Shown here: piece by piece, positions 9,901-19,124 of the stretch
How the letters are laid out: each line of letters opens with the position of its first letter
Position numbering within the stretch: position 1 is the stretch's first letter
Source of the DNA: Fibrobacter sp. UWB13
GTDB taxonomy: Bacteria > Fibrobacterota > Fibrobacteria > Fibrobacterales > Fibrobacteraceae
Direction: 5' to 3'
Assembly (NCBI RefSeq): GCF_900177805.1
Contig: NZ_FXAX01000002.1
Location: 310,001-374,000 of the forward strand
DNA length: 64,000 bases
Position numbers and translations under genes: made by a program
The notes under the pieces: generated by a model
Database searches by the model: none
What the model was told of the DNA's origin: nothing
What the model saw: only the letters and a program-made list of their open reading frames with translations

Positions 9901-11497
9901 CGCTGTAGCGGATTTGTCCCGCAACATTTGAACGGAACAACGTCACATAGGTCTTATTGTTCTTAAGGTAAGCCTTGATGTTGTTGAGTTCACCAGCCTC
10001 AAACATTTTTGGCTTATCGGCGTCACAAACAAAGTCTTTTACAAAGCTCAGGTACACTTCATTGTAGAGCGCACCCTTTTTTATCATCGTCTCATAATAA
10101 CGCTGCGACAACTCGTTCATGGAATATGGAATCACCTCATTGGTCACGAGGTTCACATACATCACCGAGGAATATTCCGACGCAAGCACGTCGATAATCG
10201 AAAGGTTGATTTCCAGTTCTTTTTTCTGCTGCACGAGCTTTTCGTTTAGGCTGAGCCTTTCGGACTGGTCCCTATCCACAACCGAGGCCGTCATGACAAG
10301 CGTTACCGGGACACCGTCAATCCTATCCAGGACACGGAATACGTTGCGACACCAAAAATACGAGCCGTCACCCGTCAAATGCTTGAAAACAATTTCCCGG
10401 CTATCTGTAGTCGCAAAAATACGTTTCAAGTTTTCAATACTTCCAAACTCATTCCACTGTTCCCGAAATTCTTCATGAACAAAAGCAGACGCGTTCTTGA
10501 AGCCGACTTCAAAAGGAATAATATCCTTTTCTTTTACGCCATTGTAATACTTTGACCTGCGAATAACCTGTATGATATTCTCTTCCAAGTTGATAAGGTC
10601 AATGTTTGCAAATTCTTCACTGACTTTTTCGTTGATTTTTTTATTGATGACTTCATCGTTCTTGTTGACAAAGCCCACCAAAAATTCATTATCGTCACCG
10701 ATATCAAAGCGCATCACGCGCGCTTCGTACCAGCGGGCATAACCAAGAGCAATATCACGGAACAGGTAGCGGAAACTACGCTCACGAGAAAGGCGGTCAA
10801 GGACATTATTTATGTCAAGGCCTTTCATCATCATCTCCCGATCAGCGGGATGAATGACGTCCATGACAACAAGCCCACCTATTCCATTGAGCTTGCCCTC
10901 GGCCGGAAAAAGACCTTTGAGTTCGTCCTTGCAATACAAAGTCCTGAATGTCTTTTTTGTCGGATTGAAGACAAAAACGGATTCCACCTTTTCGCCAAAC
11001 TTCATGACGATATTTTCGTTGAGGTGGCGTTCAAGTTCGTAACGCTGCTTGGAACGGATGTCGCGGTCCACATTGCGCAGTCTTAAAGTAAAGCCCTTAA
11101 GCATGCCGGACTTGTCGCGGTCGGCAAAGAAGTTCATCTGGAAATAGACTTCGGCACCATCCAGTTCACATCTAAACGGGACTATATATTGAGTGGCTTT
11201 TTCAAGATTTTGCGCAATCACTTCGCGACGGGTTCGTTCACGAAAATCATCACGATCTTCGGAGCAAACGAAATTATCGCAAATGAGCTTAAACCGCTTA
11301 CGGAGATTGCGCTCTCCACGGAGAGCGGGTACACGGGCAACCAAGAACTGGCTCGCATGGAAAATATCGACATCATCTTCATCTAGATTTTTTGCCAAAT
11401 CGACATAGCAAACACAGTCAAATTCATCAGCGATGGAATCGATGATGGCATTGCTCTTTTCAATCCAGGATTGTTGATTTACGTCTTTATTTATCAT
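6986..11497 (-). CDS. Very large cytoplasmic hybrid histidine kinase with repeated PAS-like sensors and two receiver domains
   Basis: 1503 residues with no signal peptide or membrane span. The first ~970 residues are successive PAS-like sensor modules, some clearly duplicated: SEYSSVMYVNLVTNEV and SEYTSVYYINLETEEI are equivalent segments. A FVC-EDR-F--(T)RRE block occurs near the N-terminus and again just before the kinase. HisKA has the H-box MSHDIRTPMNAIIGF (His near residue 993). HATPase_c has NAIKYTPK (about 1112), DNGIGMS and GTGLGMS (about 1174). Two receivers follow, with phospho-Asp candidates in ILIDWN (about 1285) and ILMDIQMPG (about 1432). No Hpt or output domain is fused, so signalling must leave through a separate partner. 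The start follows GGGACGGAGC. The signal is unknown. Confidence 0.92.
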   Translation of the reverse strand: MINKDVNQQSWIEKSNAIIDSIADEFDCVCYVDLAKNLDEDDVDIFHASQFLVARVPALRGERNLRKRFKLICDNFVCSEDRDDFRERTRREVIAQNLEKATQYIVPFRCELDGAEVYFQMNFFADRDKSGMLKGFTLRLRNVDRDIRSKQRYELERHLNENIVMKFGEKVESVFVFNPTKKTFRTLYCKDELKGLFPAEGKLNGIGGLVVMDVIHPADREMMMKGLDINNVLDRLSRERSFRYLFRDIALGYARWYEARVMRFDIGDDNEFLVGFVNKNDEVINKKINEKVSEEFANIDLINLEENIIQVIRRSKYYNGVKEKDIIPFEVGFKNASAFVHEEFREQWNEFGSIENLKRIFATTDSREIVFKHLTGDGSYFWCRNVFRVLDRIDGVPVTLVMTASVVDRDQSERLSLNEKLVQQKKELEINLSIIDVLASEYSSVMYVNLVTNEVIPYSMNELSQRYYETMIKKGALYNEVYLSFVKDFVCDADKPKMFEAGELNNIKAYLKNNKTYVTLFRSNVAGQIRYSEMKFVKVDDENEEPTAMVVAFANRDDEVSARFVHEKIMAEYEAILLCDLSNDTAREILPSKNVDFGNEQERNTCSYRASRMVQIVDSEYKEEWMRLASPQYIQRLLAYDDRRELLFKASIFKNPWISFVMQVVERRNGVATLVIMTFAAVDKKRAERIQLNKKIAEQKVELERNISIIEALSSEYTSVYYINLETEEITPYSMNKATANSFGETFKRNVKYSAAYSVYVDKFVSGIYKNRMLQAGSIKNIREQLATQKSFNTMYVNFLNRYCEMKLVKVGDSDHPTFAALGFADKDDVLRKEIQQQAVIQGLAEDFDLVCYIDTVSMHENVYRCTDVFLRLFPNWNEIQGFANRIDAIVEKFVCEEDREGFCKATRREIVLENLKNKNAYYVNFKANVFGHVEYWQIKFVLTATNPVQIVAGFHSVDEETRKQKKDQEALERALQMANSASRAKTTFLNNMSHDIRTPMNAIIGFTGLAAEHIDNKEQVADYLSKIGQSSEHLLALINDVLDMSRIESGKMNITARPERLSDIIHTLKGIVLSDVRNRKQQFFVELENVHNEMIFCDKLRLNQVLLNVVSNAIKYTPKNGLITMNVKELPAESGYGVYEFLVKDNGIGMSEAFLKQIFDPFTRVNSSTVSGIQGTGLGMSITKNIIDMMGGTIEVSSEENFGTEVLMTFKFKLCGDSESTLETGKFKGLHCLVVNDRPNICRTVDASLKGEGLRYDFCTSDAGALECVEKSRTAKDDYQLILIDWNVQEMRGIQISRKIRKVLGPKTPIVVLTSYDWLDIEKEALEAGVTSFFAKPLFPSDLRRMLEKFCGNSSEISLESDSALKMLSNQPQTYDFTGRKVMLVEDNELNREIAMEILEDRGIEVTAMERGDLAVEKLKYSSVKYDAILMDIQMPGIDGYEAARRIRNLENREVANVPIIAMTANAFEEDKRAALESGMNDHVAKPVDVNVLCATLARFFK

Positions 11498-11644
11498 TCA
11501 TGCTCCGTCCCTATTAAATATATGAAAAATCCCCAAAAAGCAAATGTTTTCCCCAAAAACATGAGATTAAGGTCACAGGCAAAAAAGTCTTAAAAAAACT
11601 CAATTTTTCCGGTGTCAACGCCTAAAAATGACAGAAATAAAAAA

Positions 11645-11650
11645 TATATT
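11645..11650 (+). promoter_or_regulatory. -10 hexamer TATATT, 6 nt before the recC ATG
   Basis: TATATT followed by six bases and ATG at 11657, with no Shine-Dalgarno sequence. The spacing is the same as at 6598 and 47650. It supports the ATG at 11657 as recC start and a leaderless recCBD message. Confidence 0.5.
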
Positions 11651-11656
11651 GTTGCT

Positions 11657-14600
11657 ATGCAACACTTACACTTAAAATTTGCGCTTAATCTTGAAAATCT
11701 CGCCGACGAAATGATCGACGCTGTGTCCAAAGCCTGGACAACCCCCTTTGAAGCCCCAGTGGTTATCTTCCCCGACCCGAAACTGGAACAGTGGTTCCGT
11801 CTGAAATGGGTACAGAAAAAGAAATCGCTCATCGGGTTCAAATCGATGATGATCGACCGATTCCTCATGGAAATCCTCATCGGCGACGATAAGCAAAAGC
11901 AGAAACTCCATGCCGACATGTTGCGGAATGTAATCCTCGCGTACCTCGTCAAGGAAACAGACGGGACTCCGAACTACATGCGCATGGACGACGAAGTCAA
12001 GCGCTATTTAGTGGTAGACGGAAAGCTCGACGAAACGCACCTTTTCGACTTCGCAAGCAAGATGGCATCGCTATTCCTAGAATACGAAACAAGCCGTCCA
12101 AGCGAATTCATTAGTGGCACTGAAGGCTTTCTCGACAAGTGGAAGCAAGATCATTTGAATGACTTTTTTGGAATTGCAAATCCAGACATAGCAAAGCGCG
12201 AAGCCTGGCAACGCGAACTGTATTCCGCCATTTTCCACAAGCATGGCGATAACCCTTCGTTACTGACGGAAGTCTTCGAAAACGAAGCGAAGCGCAAGGG
12301 AATTGAACGCACAGACTATTTGACTATTCCCTATCTCTACGAAGCATGCAAAGAGAAAGGCACTAAAAATGTCAAGTTCCACACGGAACACATCGGCAAC
12401 ACGCCCCTCTTTATTTTCGGCCTTGGCGGCATGGGGCAATTCTACCGCGTGATTTTGCAGAAGTACGCCGAAACGCACGACGTTTACGTCTACATCCAAA
12501 ACCCCTGCATGGAGTTCTGGGAAGACGCGTCCACAGTCCAAAACCAGCCTGCCACCGTCCACAGAAAATGGCAGTCCAGCAATGGTCAATGGAGCGACAA
12601 CGGAGAAAACCTCGACAGCGTTTGCAAAAAGATGTCCCTGGACTATTCCAACGCCGGTGACAACACAGACATTGACGACATTTCCGAATACAAAAACGAA
12701 GAAGCGGAATCCGAAAACACGTTGCTCTGCAACTGGGGTCGTTCCGGTCGTGACAACATCAAGCTCTGGTGCCAAGCCACAGATTACGATTTCGGTTTCA
12801 GCATAAGCGGTCGTGATGGCAAGTCCAGCGACGAAATAAGCGACGCCAGCGAACTCCCGCAAGACACGCTTCTGCACAAGGTGCAGTACGCGATAGCAAA
12901 CCGTCAAAACACGCTGCCGAACTTTACCGCAAGCGATTGCAAGGCGCACGACTTTAGCCTTGACATTACCGCCGCCCCGACCAAGATTCGCGAAATCGAA
13001 GCGTTGCACACGAACATCAGTAAGCTCATGCAAAACGGTGCACGAGTGAACGATATTCTCGTGGTATCGCCCGCATTGGACGATTACCGCACCGCCATCA
13101 AGACGATTTTCGACCAGACTCCCGAAAAGAAAAAATATGCCGGAGAAAACGAAAAAGAAGGTTTCCTGCACATCCCATTCGCCATCGTAGATTCTCCTGC
13201 CAGAAGCTCTCTGACCGAAAACGTTTTGGAAAACCTGTTTGCGATTCTCGAGCAGGGTACCATCACACGACCGGCATTCTTTGAATTGTTGCGCAACCCC
13301 GTTGTACAGCTGACGCGCCACATTACCGATGACGACGTCAGCAATTGGGAAAGCTGGATTGAAGCGACAAACGTCTACCGCGACCGCGAGCAGAAAAAAG
13401 AAGACTGGCTGAGCGGCGTACGCCGACTGCTCCTCGCCAAGATGACAAAGAATCGTGTCGAATTTTCCGACAGCGAATTTCTGCCATACGCCGACATGGC
13501 GACAAGCGACAGCAACTCCCTCTGCAAGTTTGTAGAATGCATCGACTCGCTCAAGAAGTGGATGGAATTTGCAGGCTGCAAGCAGAACGAAAAACACGAA
13601 ACCGTTTGCGAAAACCGCATTGAAAACCTCGACAAGCTTTGCGATTTCATCAACGAATGGCTCTCGATGGCAAGCTCTCCTGACGGATTTGCAAGCGAAA
13701 GAATCATCGTCAATAATGTAACGCAGGGCATCGAAGGTCTCCGCAACCAAATGGACGCCGGGTTACAAAGCATCTCATGGAAAGTGGTCAAGCAGACGCT
13801 CCTCAACGCAGCGCAATCATCCGCTTACAGCTGCGGCTCGCTGTTCGTCAATGGCATCACGTTCATGAACTTCATCCCGAACCGAATCATCCCTGTAAAA
13901 CACCTGTTCTTTATCGGTGGCGATTCCATGAATTTCCCAGGCGCAAAGCAGCAGAACACGCTCGATCTCCGCAAGTCTTGCCGCCCATGGCCGGGTGACG
14001 ACTCGCCTATCGCCAAGCGCCGTTACGCCTTCCTCTGCCAGCTCATGAGCACAAGCGAAAGCTTCCACATCAGCTACGTGAATCAGGACATCCGCAAGGA
14101 CGCAGAACTTTACCCGACCTCAATCGTGAACGACATCCGAAAGTTCTTGATCAACGCCGTCAACAGCCAAACCGATGCTTCCGGCGAAAAAGTCAGCCAG
14201 TCCGAAGCCTGGCCCGAGAACAAAATCTCGCTCGATGAAACTCGCGATTTTGGCGACTTGTTCACGCAAAAGAGCCTCCGCAACAAGCGAGCATTCCTCA
14301 ACATGATGCAAGACGGATACGCCCACGCGAATCCGGAAGCAGACGCCATCAAATTCGCAAGTAGCAACATTAAGGCAAAGCTCCCTGAACGAGTTTCAAT
14401 TTACAAGCTGAGCGATTTCCTAAAGGATCCGTTCCAGTTCCGCATCAGCCAAATGCTCGCCGACTCCGATTCAGAAGACCCCGAAAAGGAAATGTTCGAG
14501 CCCATCCAGCTGGATGCATTGAAAAAGAGTACACTACTCAAAATGACGCTCGCCGCAGAACTTTCAAACAAGTCTAATGAACTCAAAAAGTTCCAAAAGG

Positions 14601-15376
14601 AATCCAAGTTGAAAGGCGGAACGCCCGATGGAATCTTTGGAGACAAGCTCACAGCCGAAATCAAGGCGAACAAGGAAATCATTAAGGATAACATGGGTAA
14701 AGATCTTGTCCAAAAAATCAAGGATTCCTGGAGCTACCAAGCCAAAATTGAGGACATCCAATTTGAACGTAGTGATTCGGAAAAATGGACTCTTTCGGGA
14801 TCGCTGGACTGGAGCGATAGCAGTGACCTTGACAAGATTACCGAGATGATTTCGATTACGTCGTCGGGATCAGACACCACACAAGAAAAATTCATTCCTT
14901 CGTACGTCAAGGCGCTCGCTATTATTGCCCAACGAGCAAAAAATTCCGAACAATTAGACAAAGATCAAAGCATCAAAATTTCCATTTTCAACAGTAAAAA
15001 AGGAAACCCAGCAACAACGGCAACCGTCAAGATGACTCCGAAAAAAGCAACCGAGACTTTGCAAGAAATCTACACCGCCGCATTCGGCAATAAAGAACAA
15101 AGTCCTTATTTCAAGGCGGTTCCGATTGCTATTTGGCAAGAAGAAAAAAATCCCGAAAACATTCGCACATATAAAAACAAGCTCCTTGAAAAGCATGGTC
15201 CTTGGGAATATTTCGACAAAAAATCCCTATTCGACCCCATGACCGATGTGGGCTTTGATGCGGACCAAGATTTCTCAGGACAATGGACTGAGGCTGTAAA
15301 TAAAATGAAAGATCTTATCAAAATAAAGATCGATTCAAAGACACCAGATAACAGTGCAACAGAACAAGACAACTAA
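11657..15376 (+). CDS. recC: RecC-like subunit of exodeoxyribonuclease V (RecBCD)
   Basis: About 1239 residues, somewhat longer than E. coli RecC. The N-terminal block fits the RecC pattern of a short beta strand, a helix, and a helicase-like segment (VVIFPDPKLEQWFRLKW) followed by SMMIDRFLMEIL. A large central region contains NPVVQLTR. The later segment FNGITFMN...IPVKHLFFIGGDSMNFP-type corresponds to the RecC region following the inactive helicase motifs. RecC is the Chi-recognising scaffold between RecB and RecD. Position in front of recB and recD in a tight operon makes the assignment firm. An in-frame GTG at 11612 would add 15 residues; I prefer ATG 11657, where homology starts and a -10 sits 6 nt upstream. 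recB begins 15 nt after the stop. Confidence 0.9.
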   Translation: MQHLHLKFALNLENLADEMIDAVSKAWTTPFEAPVVIFPDPKLEQWFRLKWVQKKKSLIGFKSMMIDRFLMEILIGDDKQKQKLHADMLRNVILAYLVKETDGTPNYMRMDDEVKRYLVVDGKLDETHLFDFASKMASLFLEYETSRPSEFISGTEGFLDKWKQDHLNDFFGIANPDIAKREAWQRELYSAIFHKHGDNPSLLTEVFENEAKRKGIERTDYLTIPYLYEACKEKGTKNVKFHTEHIGNTPLFIFGLGGMGQFYRVILQKYAETHDVYVYIQNPCMEFWEDASTVQNQPATVHRKWQSSNGQWSDNGENLDSVCKKMSLDYSNAGDNTDIDDISEYKNEEAESENTLLCNWGRSGRDNIKLWCQATDYDFGFSISGRDGKSSDEISDASELPQDTLLHKVQYAIANRQNTLPNFTASDCKAHDFSLDITAAPTKIREIEALHTNISKLMQNGARVNDILVVSPALDDYRTAIKTIFDQTPEKKKYAGENEKEGFLHIPFAIVDSPARSSLTENVLENLFAILEQGTITRPAFFELLRNPVVQLTRHITDDDVSNWESWIEATNVYRDREQKKEDWLSGVRRLLLAKMTKNRVEFSDSEFLPYADMATSDSNSLCKFVECIDSLKKWMEFAGCKQNEKHETVCENRIENLDKLCDFINEWLSMASSPDGFASERIIVNNVTQGIEGLRNQMDAGLQSISWKVVKQTLLNAAQSSAYSCGSLFVNGITFMNFIPNRIIPVKHLFFIGGDSMNFPGAKQQNTLDLRKSCRPWPGDDSPIAKRRYAFLCQLMSTSESFHISYVNQDIRKDAELYPTSIVNDIRKFLINAVNSQTDASGEKVSQSEAWPENKISLDETRDFGDLFTQKSLRNKRAFLNMMQDGYAHANPEADAIKFASSNIKAKLPERVSIYKLSDFLKDPFQFRISQMLADSDSEDPEKEMFEPIQLDALKKSTLLKMTLAAELSNKSNELKKFQKESKLKGGTPDGIFGDKLTAEIKANKEIIKDNMGKDLVQKIKDSWSYQAKIEDIQFERSDSEKWTLSGSLDWSDSSDLDKITEMISITSSGSDTTQEKFIPSYVKALAIIAQRAKNSEQLDKDQSIKISIFNSKKGNPATTATVKMTPKKATETLQEIYTAAFGNKEQSPYFKAVPIAIWQEEKNPENIRTYKNKLLEKHGPWEYFDKKSLFDPMTDVGFDADQDFSGQWTEAVNKMKDLIKIKIDSKTPDNSATEQDN

Positions 15377-15391
15377 GAAGAAGGCTTAACT

Positions 15392-18300
15392 ATGGAAAAT
15401 TTTACTCTTAAACAATTTGCCCCTTCCAACAAGCTTCCATCCCAAAGCCTCTTCATCGAAGCCTCGGCAGGCACAGGCAAAACATACACCATCCAGTTGA
15501 TGGTCGCAAAACTTATTAGCCTTGGCACACCGCTCAAAAAAATTCTGATCGTCACGTACACCGAAAAAGCGGCTGGCGAGTTGAAAGACCGTATTCGCAA
15601 AAAAATCGACGAAGTCCTCGTAAACCGAAAAATCGACAAAAGCGACGAAACCGAACAACCGCTTAGCGATGCAGAACTCACCCTGTTCACGAAAGCCTAT
15701 CAAGATGTCGATAACGCAGCCATTTTCACCATCCATTCCTTCTGTCAAAAAGCACTCAAGGAATTTGCCTACGATGCAGGGCGTCCATTCGACATGTCCA
15801 TGATCGACGACAAGGAAGTTAACGACCTCATCGAAAAGTTCATTCGCGACAATTGGAGCAACGATAAAGATTTTAATTTATTGTTAGATTTCGAAGAAAA
15901 GACATCTTCTTTCATCCGCGATTTGAAAGAAAAATTCATCAAAGCTATTAACGCCTATAAAGGTTCGGATTCCAACAGTAAAGAAGTTATCCCACTGGAT
16001 AAAATTGAAGAAATCTCAGTTCTGGGCTATACCTTAAGCACCGAAGACAAGCGAAAAATCGCCGAAGCAGAAAAATTTGATGACATAAAAAAATTTCCGG
16101 CATACAGCAAAGCTTTTGAAATTCTTAAAGGCAGCCCTGATCACAGATTCGGCAGTACAGCAAAGAAGTCCATAAAGAATTTTACAGACACTCTCGGAAA
16201 ATGGGAAAAAGGAGCTTCCCTTTATTCTGGTTCAGAGTTCAAAGATGGCAAGTATCTTCAAACAAACTGGCAACCAGACGTTTACGAGTCCTTCGTTGCA
16301 TTCAAAGTACTCAACAATTTCCTCAAAAATTTCAATGATATTTTGTTGAACAATTTTTTGATTGCTCAAACGCCTATCGTTTTTGATGAATGGCAAAAAC
16401 ACAAGACCGATATGAAAGTCCAGTCGTTCAACGACATGATTCTCTCGGTCCACCAAGCCGTACTCGACAACAGTAAGGGAGATTCCCCACTCAAGACAAG
16501 GCTTCGTGCGCAATACACCTACGCCATCATCGACGAATTCCAGGACACAAACCAGCTGCAATGGGATATTTTCAGCGCCGTTTTCGACAAAATTTTTGTC
16601 GTGGGCGACCCGAAACAGTCAATCTACAGCTTCCAAGGCGCCGATGTAAACGTCTACCAGAAAGCGATTCAAGAAATCAAAAATGGCATGTCGTTAAAGA
16701 CAAACTTTAGATCGACAAAAGGCATCATCGATGGTTGCAATGAACTTTTCAAAGGCAGTTTTTTCACGCCCTACGAAGGTTCTACCAAGCTCATCAATTT
16801 CGAGGGTTCGCTTTCACCAGATAAAGAAGGTCAAATCAAAGCTTTGCCCCAAATCAACGGCAAAGAAGTCGCTCCTATTTGGATTAGCCAACAAGATATT
16901 GAAGAAACCGATTTTGCCCAAGCCACTGTCCAAAAAATTGTAGAATGGTGTTCCTTTGTTGGCAATAAGACCGTTTTGCAGGTTTTCGACAAAAAAGACT
17001 GCACCAAACTCAGAAACGTCACCTTCAAAGATTTCGCCATCCTCGCCCGCAGCCGAAGCGAAATGGAAGAAATCGAAGACGCCATGCGTGCAGCCGGCGT
17101 ACCGTTCAGCCGCTACAAAGACAGCAACCTTTTCAGCAGCCGCGAATGCGCTGAATGGATTGCACTATTCAAAGCCATTGATGCGCCCGATTTTTCCGCT
17201 TGGAACAGACGTCTCCTGAGCGAAGCTCTCATCACAGACTTCTTCAGAATTTCTTGTCAAGAAATCGAATATGTCGAAAGCGAAGCGTTTGACGACCCCG
17301 AAAATCCAGTCCGTAAAAAAATAAATGCTTGGCAAGAACTCGCCCAAAAGCGCCGCTATGCAGAAATGCTCGAGCGCATTTACAGCGATACGCAAATCGA
17401 AGAACGACTGACTGAAATTTCCAAATTACAGAACTTGGCAAAACTCCGCCAAATCGGCAACTACGCCGTTGAATACCTCTACAATCACAATTGCTCCCTC
17501 GAAGATACCGTACGCCACCTAGAAGCTCTTGCCAGCTACAGTACAGGTGCCGATGACGAAGATGGAAACCTCATCGAAAAGAGTACCGACTACGACGCCG
17601 TGCAAATCATGACCATTCACGCCTCGAAGGGGCTTGAATTCCCGATCGTCATTTCCGTTGCAGGCTTTAAGCAAAGATACACGCAAGACTCTGGACCGTT
17701 CCTTTATCACGACCAAAACGAAATTAAGCTCGGTTTCGGAGACACTGCTAGACAAAAACGCGCGCAGGAAGAACTCGAAGAATGGAAGCGACTTTTCTAC
17801 GTCGACTTCACACGAGCATCATCTATATTGATTTTGCCACGCTACAAAAAATGGTACGGATCAAATAAAGTCAAGGATGAATTCAAGTTCCTTGAAAGTT
17901 CCATAAAAGAACTCATCCAAGCCGACGAACAACGCGATTCCGATAAAAAGCTGACAACAACATTGCCAACTCTTGAAAACTGGGATCCTAACACATTAAA
18001 GCAAAGCGTCAGAAACAACATTCTCAAGCCGCTCAATGAAAAATCCGGAGCAGGCGCAGTTTTGACGAACGAAGAAATCGCTCAAAATATCGCCCAGCAA
18101 AAGATCAACATGGCAAGCTTGCAGGGAAAAATCGCTACCGCAAGCATTATGCAATTTTCATACAGCACGCTTTCAGGAAAGGCTGATTCGCAAATCGAAT
18201 CCGATGACGGTAGCAACATCAACCCCAATGGCGATGACACAACGGCAACACAAACAACCGCCGTCAAGATTAGCGATATCGACAAAGAGGTGAAAAACTG

Positions 18301-19123
18301 CACTATTGCTTTCAACGAAGAACTTGATTACCAGACGAACCTGAACGAAACTGCGAAAAAATTCCCGCGTGGTTCGCATGCCGGTAATGCCCTCCACCGC
18401 ATTTTCGAAAACACCAAGTTCATGGAATTCGGTGAAAAAAACAAGACTCTCGAACAGGCTCTCGCCAATCCAAAGACGCAGAACCTCATCGAAGAAGAAT
18501 TCAAGCGCGAATCGCTCCCCATCTGGAATCATCACGAAGCTTGGCACGACATCGCCACACGTTACACGTGGAATACGCTAAACGCTAGGTTGCCAGAAAT
18601 CGCAGGTAGCACGACGACATCGGAGACGTTCGCACTTGTTGACATTCCCGAAAGCGATCACAAGCCCGAAGTTCAATTCAACCAAAACGCATCCGAGAAA
18701 GATATTCTCTGGCGTTTCTGCAAGGGATTTATCGACTTGCTTTTCGTCCGCCCCATAAATGGTCAAAAGTACTATTCCATTCTCGACTGGAAATCGGACA
18801 TGCTCGAAAACAACGTCTACACGCCCGATGCGCTCAAGGAAAAAGTCGACAACGACTACTCCATCCAGCGCGTGCTTTACAGCTATTGCCTGATTCAATG
18901 GCTTAAGCAGTTCTACGGCGAAGGCACCGACGAGAACTTGAGCGAATCTAAAATTTTCGAGAAACACTTTGGCGGCATCTATTACGCGTTCATCCGTGGC
19001 ACCGAAGGCGGCACCTCCAAGGGCATTTACGCACAAACTTGGGAAAGCTACGATAAACTCGAAAAAGCCTATCAAAAAGTAAAAAAACTCATGAGCAAGA
19101 CCTCCAATAAGGAGGGAAAATAA
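15392..19123 (+). CDS. recB: RecB, helicase-nuclease subunit of RecBCD
   Basis: 1243 residues. UvrD-type SF1 helicase motifs are all visible: Walker A EASAGTGKTYTI (about 26-37), motif Ia VTYTEKAAGEL, motif II IIDEFQDTNQLQWD (about 377), motif III VGDPKQSIYSFQGAD, motif V MTIHASKGLEFPIV and motif VI YVDFTRAS. The C-terminal nuclease domain keeps its key residues: His in GSHAGNALHRIFE, Asp in GFIDLLF (about 1112) and the Asp/Lys pair in LDWKSD (about 1132). It is therefore predicted to be an active 3'-5' helicase and nuclease. AAGAAGG precedes the ATG. recD begins 1 nt after its stop, indicating translational coupling. Confidence 0.96.
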   Translation: MENFTLKQFAPSNKLPSQSLFIEASAGTGKTYTIQLMVAKLISLGTPLKKILIVTYTEKAAGELKDRIRKKIDEVLVNRKIDKSDETEQPLSDAELTLFTKAYQDVDNAAIFTIHSFCQKALKEFAYDAGRPFDMSMIDDKEVNDLIEKFIRDNWSNDKDFNLLLDFEEKTSSFIRDLKEKFIKAINAYKGSDSNSKEVIPLDKIEEISVLGYTLSTEDKRKIAEAEKFDDIKKFPAYSKAFEILKGSPDHRFGSTAKKSIKNFTDTLGKWEKGASLYSGSEFKDGKYLQTNWQPDVYESFVAFKVLNNFLKNFNDILLNNFLIAQTPIVFDEWQKHKTDMKVQSFNDMILSVHQAVLDNSKGDSPLKTRLRAQYTYAIIDEFQDTNQLQWDIFSAVFDKIFVVGDPKQSIYSFQGADVNVYQKAIQEIKNGMSLKTNFRSTKGIIDGCNELFKGSFFTPYEGSTKLINFEGSLSPDKEGQIKALPQINGKEVAPIWISQQDIEETDFAQATVQKIVEWCSFVGNKTVLQVFDKKDCTKLRNVTFKDFAILARSRSEMEEIEDAMRAAGVPFSRYKDSNLFSSRECAEWIALFKAIDAPDFSAWNRRLLSEALITDFFRISCQEIEYVESEAFDDPENPVRKKINAWQELAQKRRYAEMLERIYSDTQIEERLTEISKLQNLAKLRQIGNYAVEYLYNHNCSLEDTVRHLEALASYSTGADDEDGNLIEKSTDYDAVQIMTIHASKGLEFPIVISVAGFKQRYTQDSGPFLYHDQNEIKLGFGDTARQKRAQEELEEWKRLFYVDFTRASSILILPRYKKWYGSNKVKDEFKFLESSIKELIQADEQRDSDKKLTTTLPTLENWDPNTLKQSVRNNILKPLNEKSGAGAVLTNEEIAQNIAQQKINMASLQGKIATASIMQFSYSTLSGKADSQIESDDGSNINPNGDDTTATQTTAVKISDIDKEVKNCTIAFNEELDYQTNLNETAKKFPRGSHAGNALHRIFENTKFMEFGEKNKTLEQALANPKTQNLIEEEFKRESLPIWNHHEAWHDIATRYTWNTLNARLPEIAGSTTTSETFALVDIPESDHKPEVQFNQNASEKDILWRFCKGFIDLLFVRPINGQKYYSILDWKSDMLENNVYTPDALKEKVDNDYSIQRVLYSYCLIQWLKQFYGEGTDENLSESKIFEKHFGGIYYAFIRGTEGGTSKGIYAQTWESYDKLEKAYQKVKKLMSKTSNKEGK

Positions 19124-19124
19124 T

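Noticed and set aside
11497-11501. ATG at 11501 (minus) as an alternative kinase start or a leader peptide
   Set aside because: It is out of frame with the kinase and runs into a stop after four codons; at most an overlapping minileader, not supported further.
12260-13750. 496-codon minus-strand frame opposite recC
   Set aside because: Shadow of recC codon usage. The translation is Val/Phe/Ala-rich without motifs.
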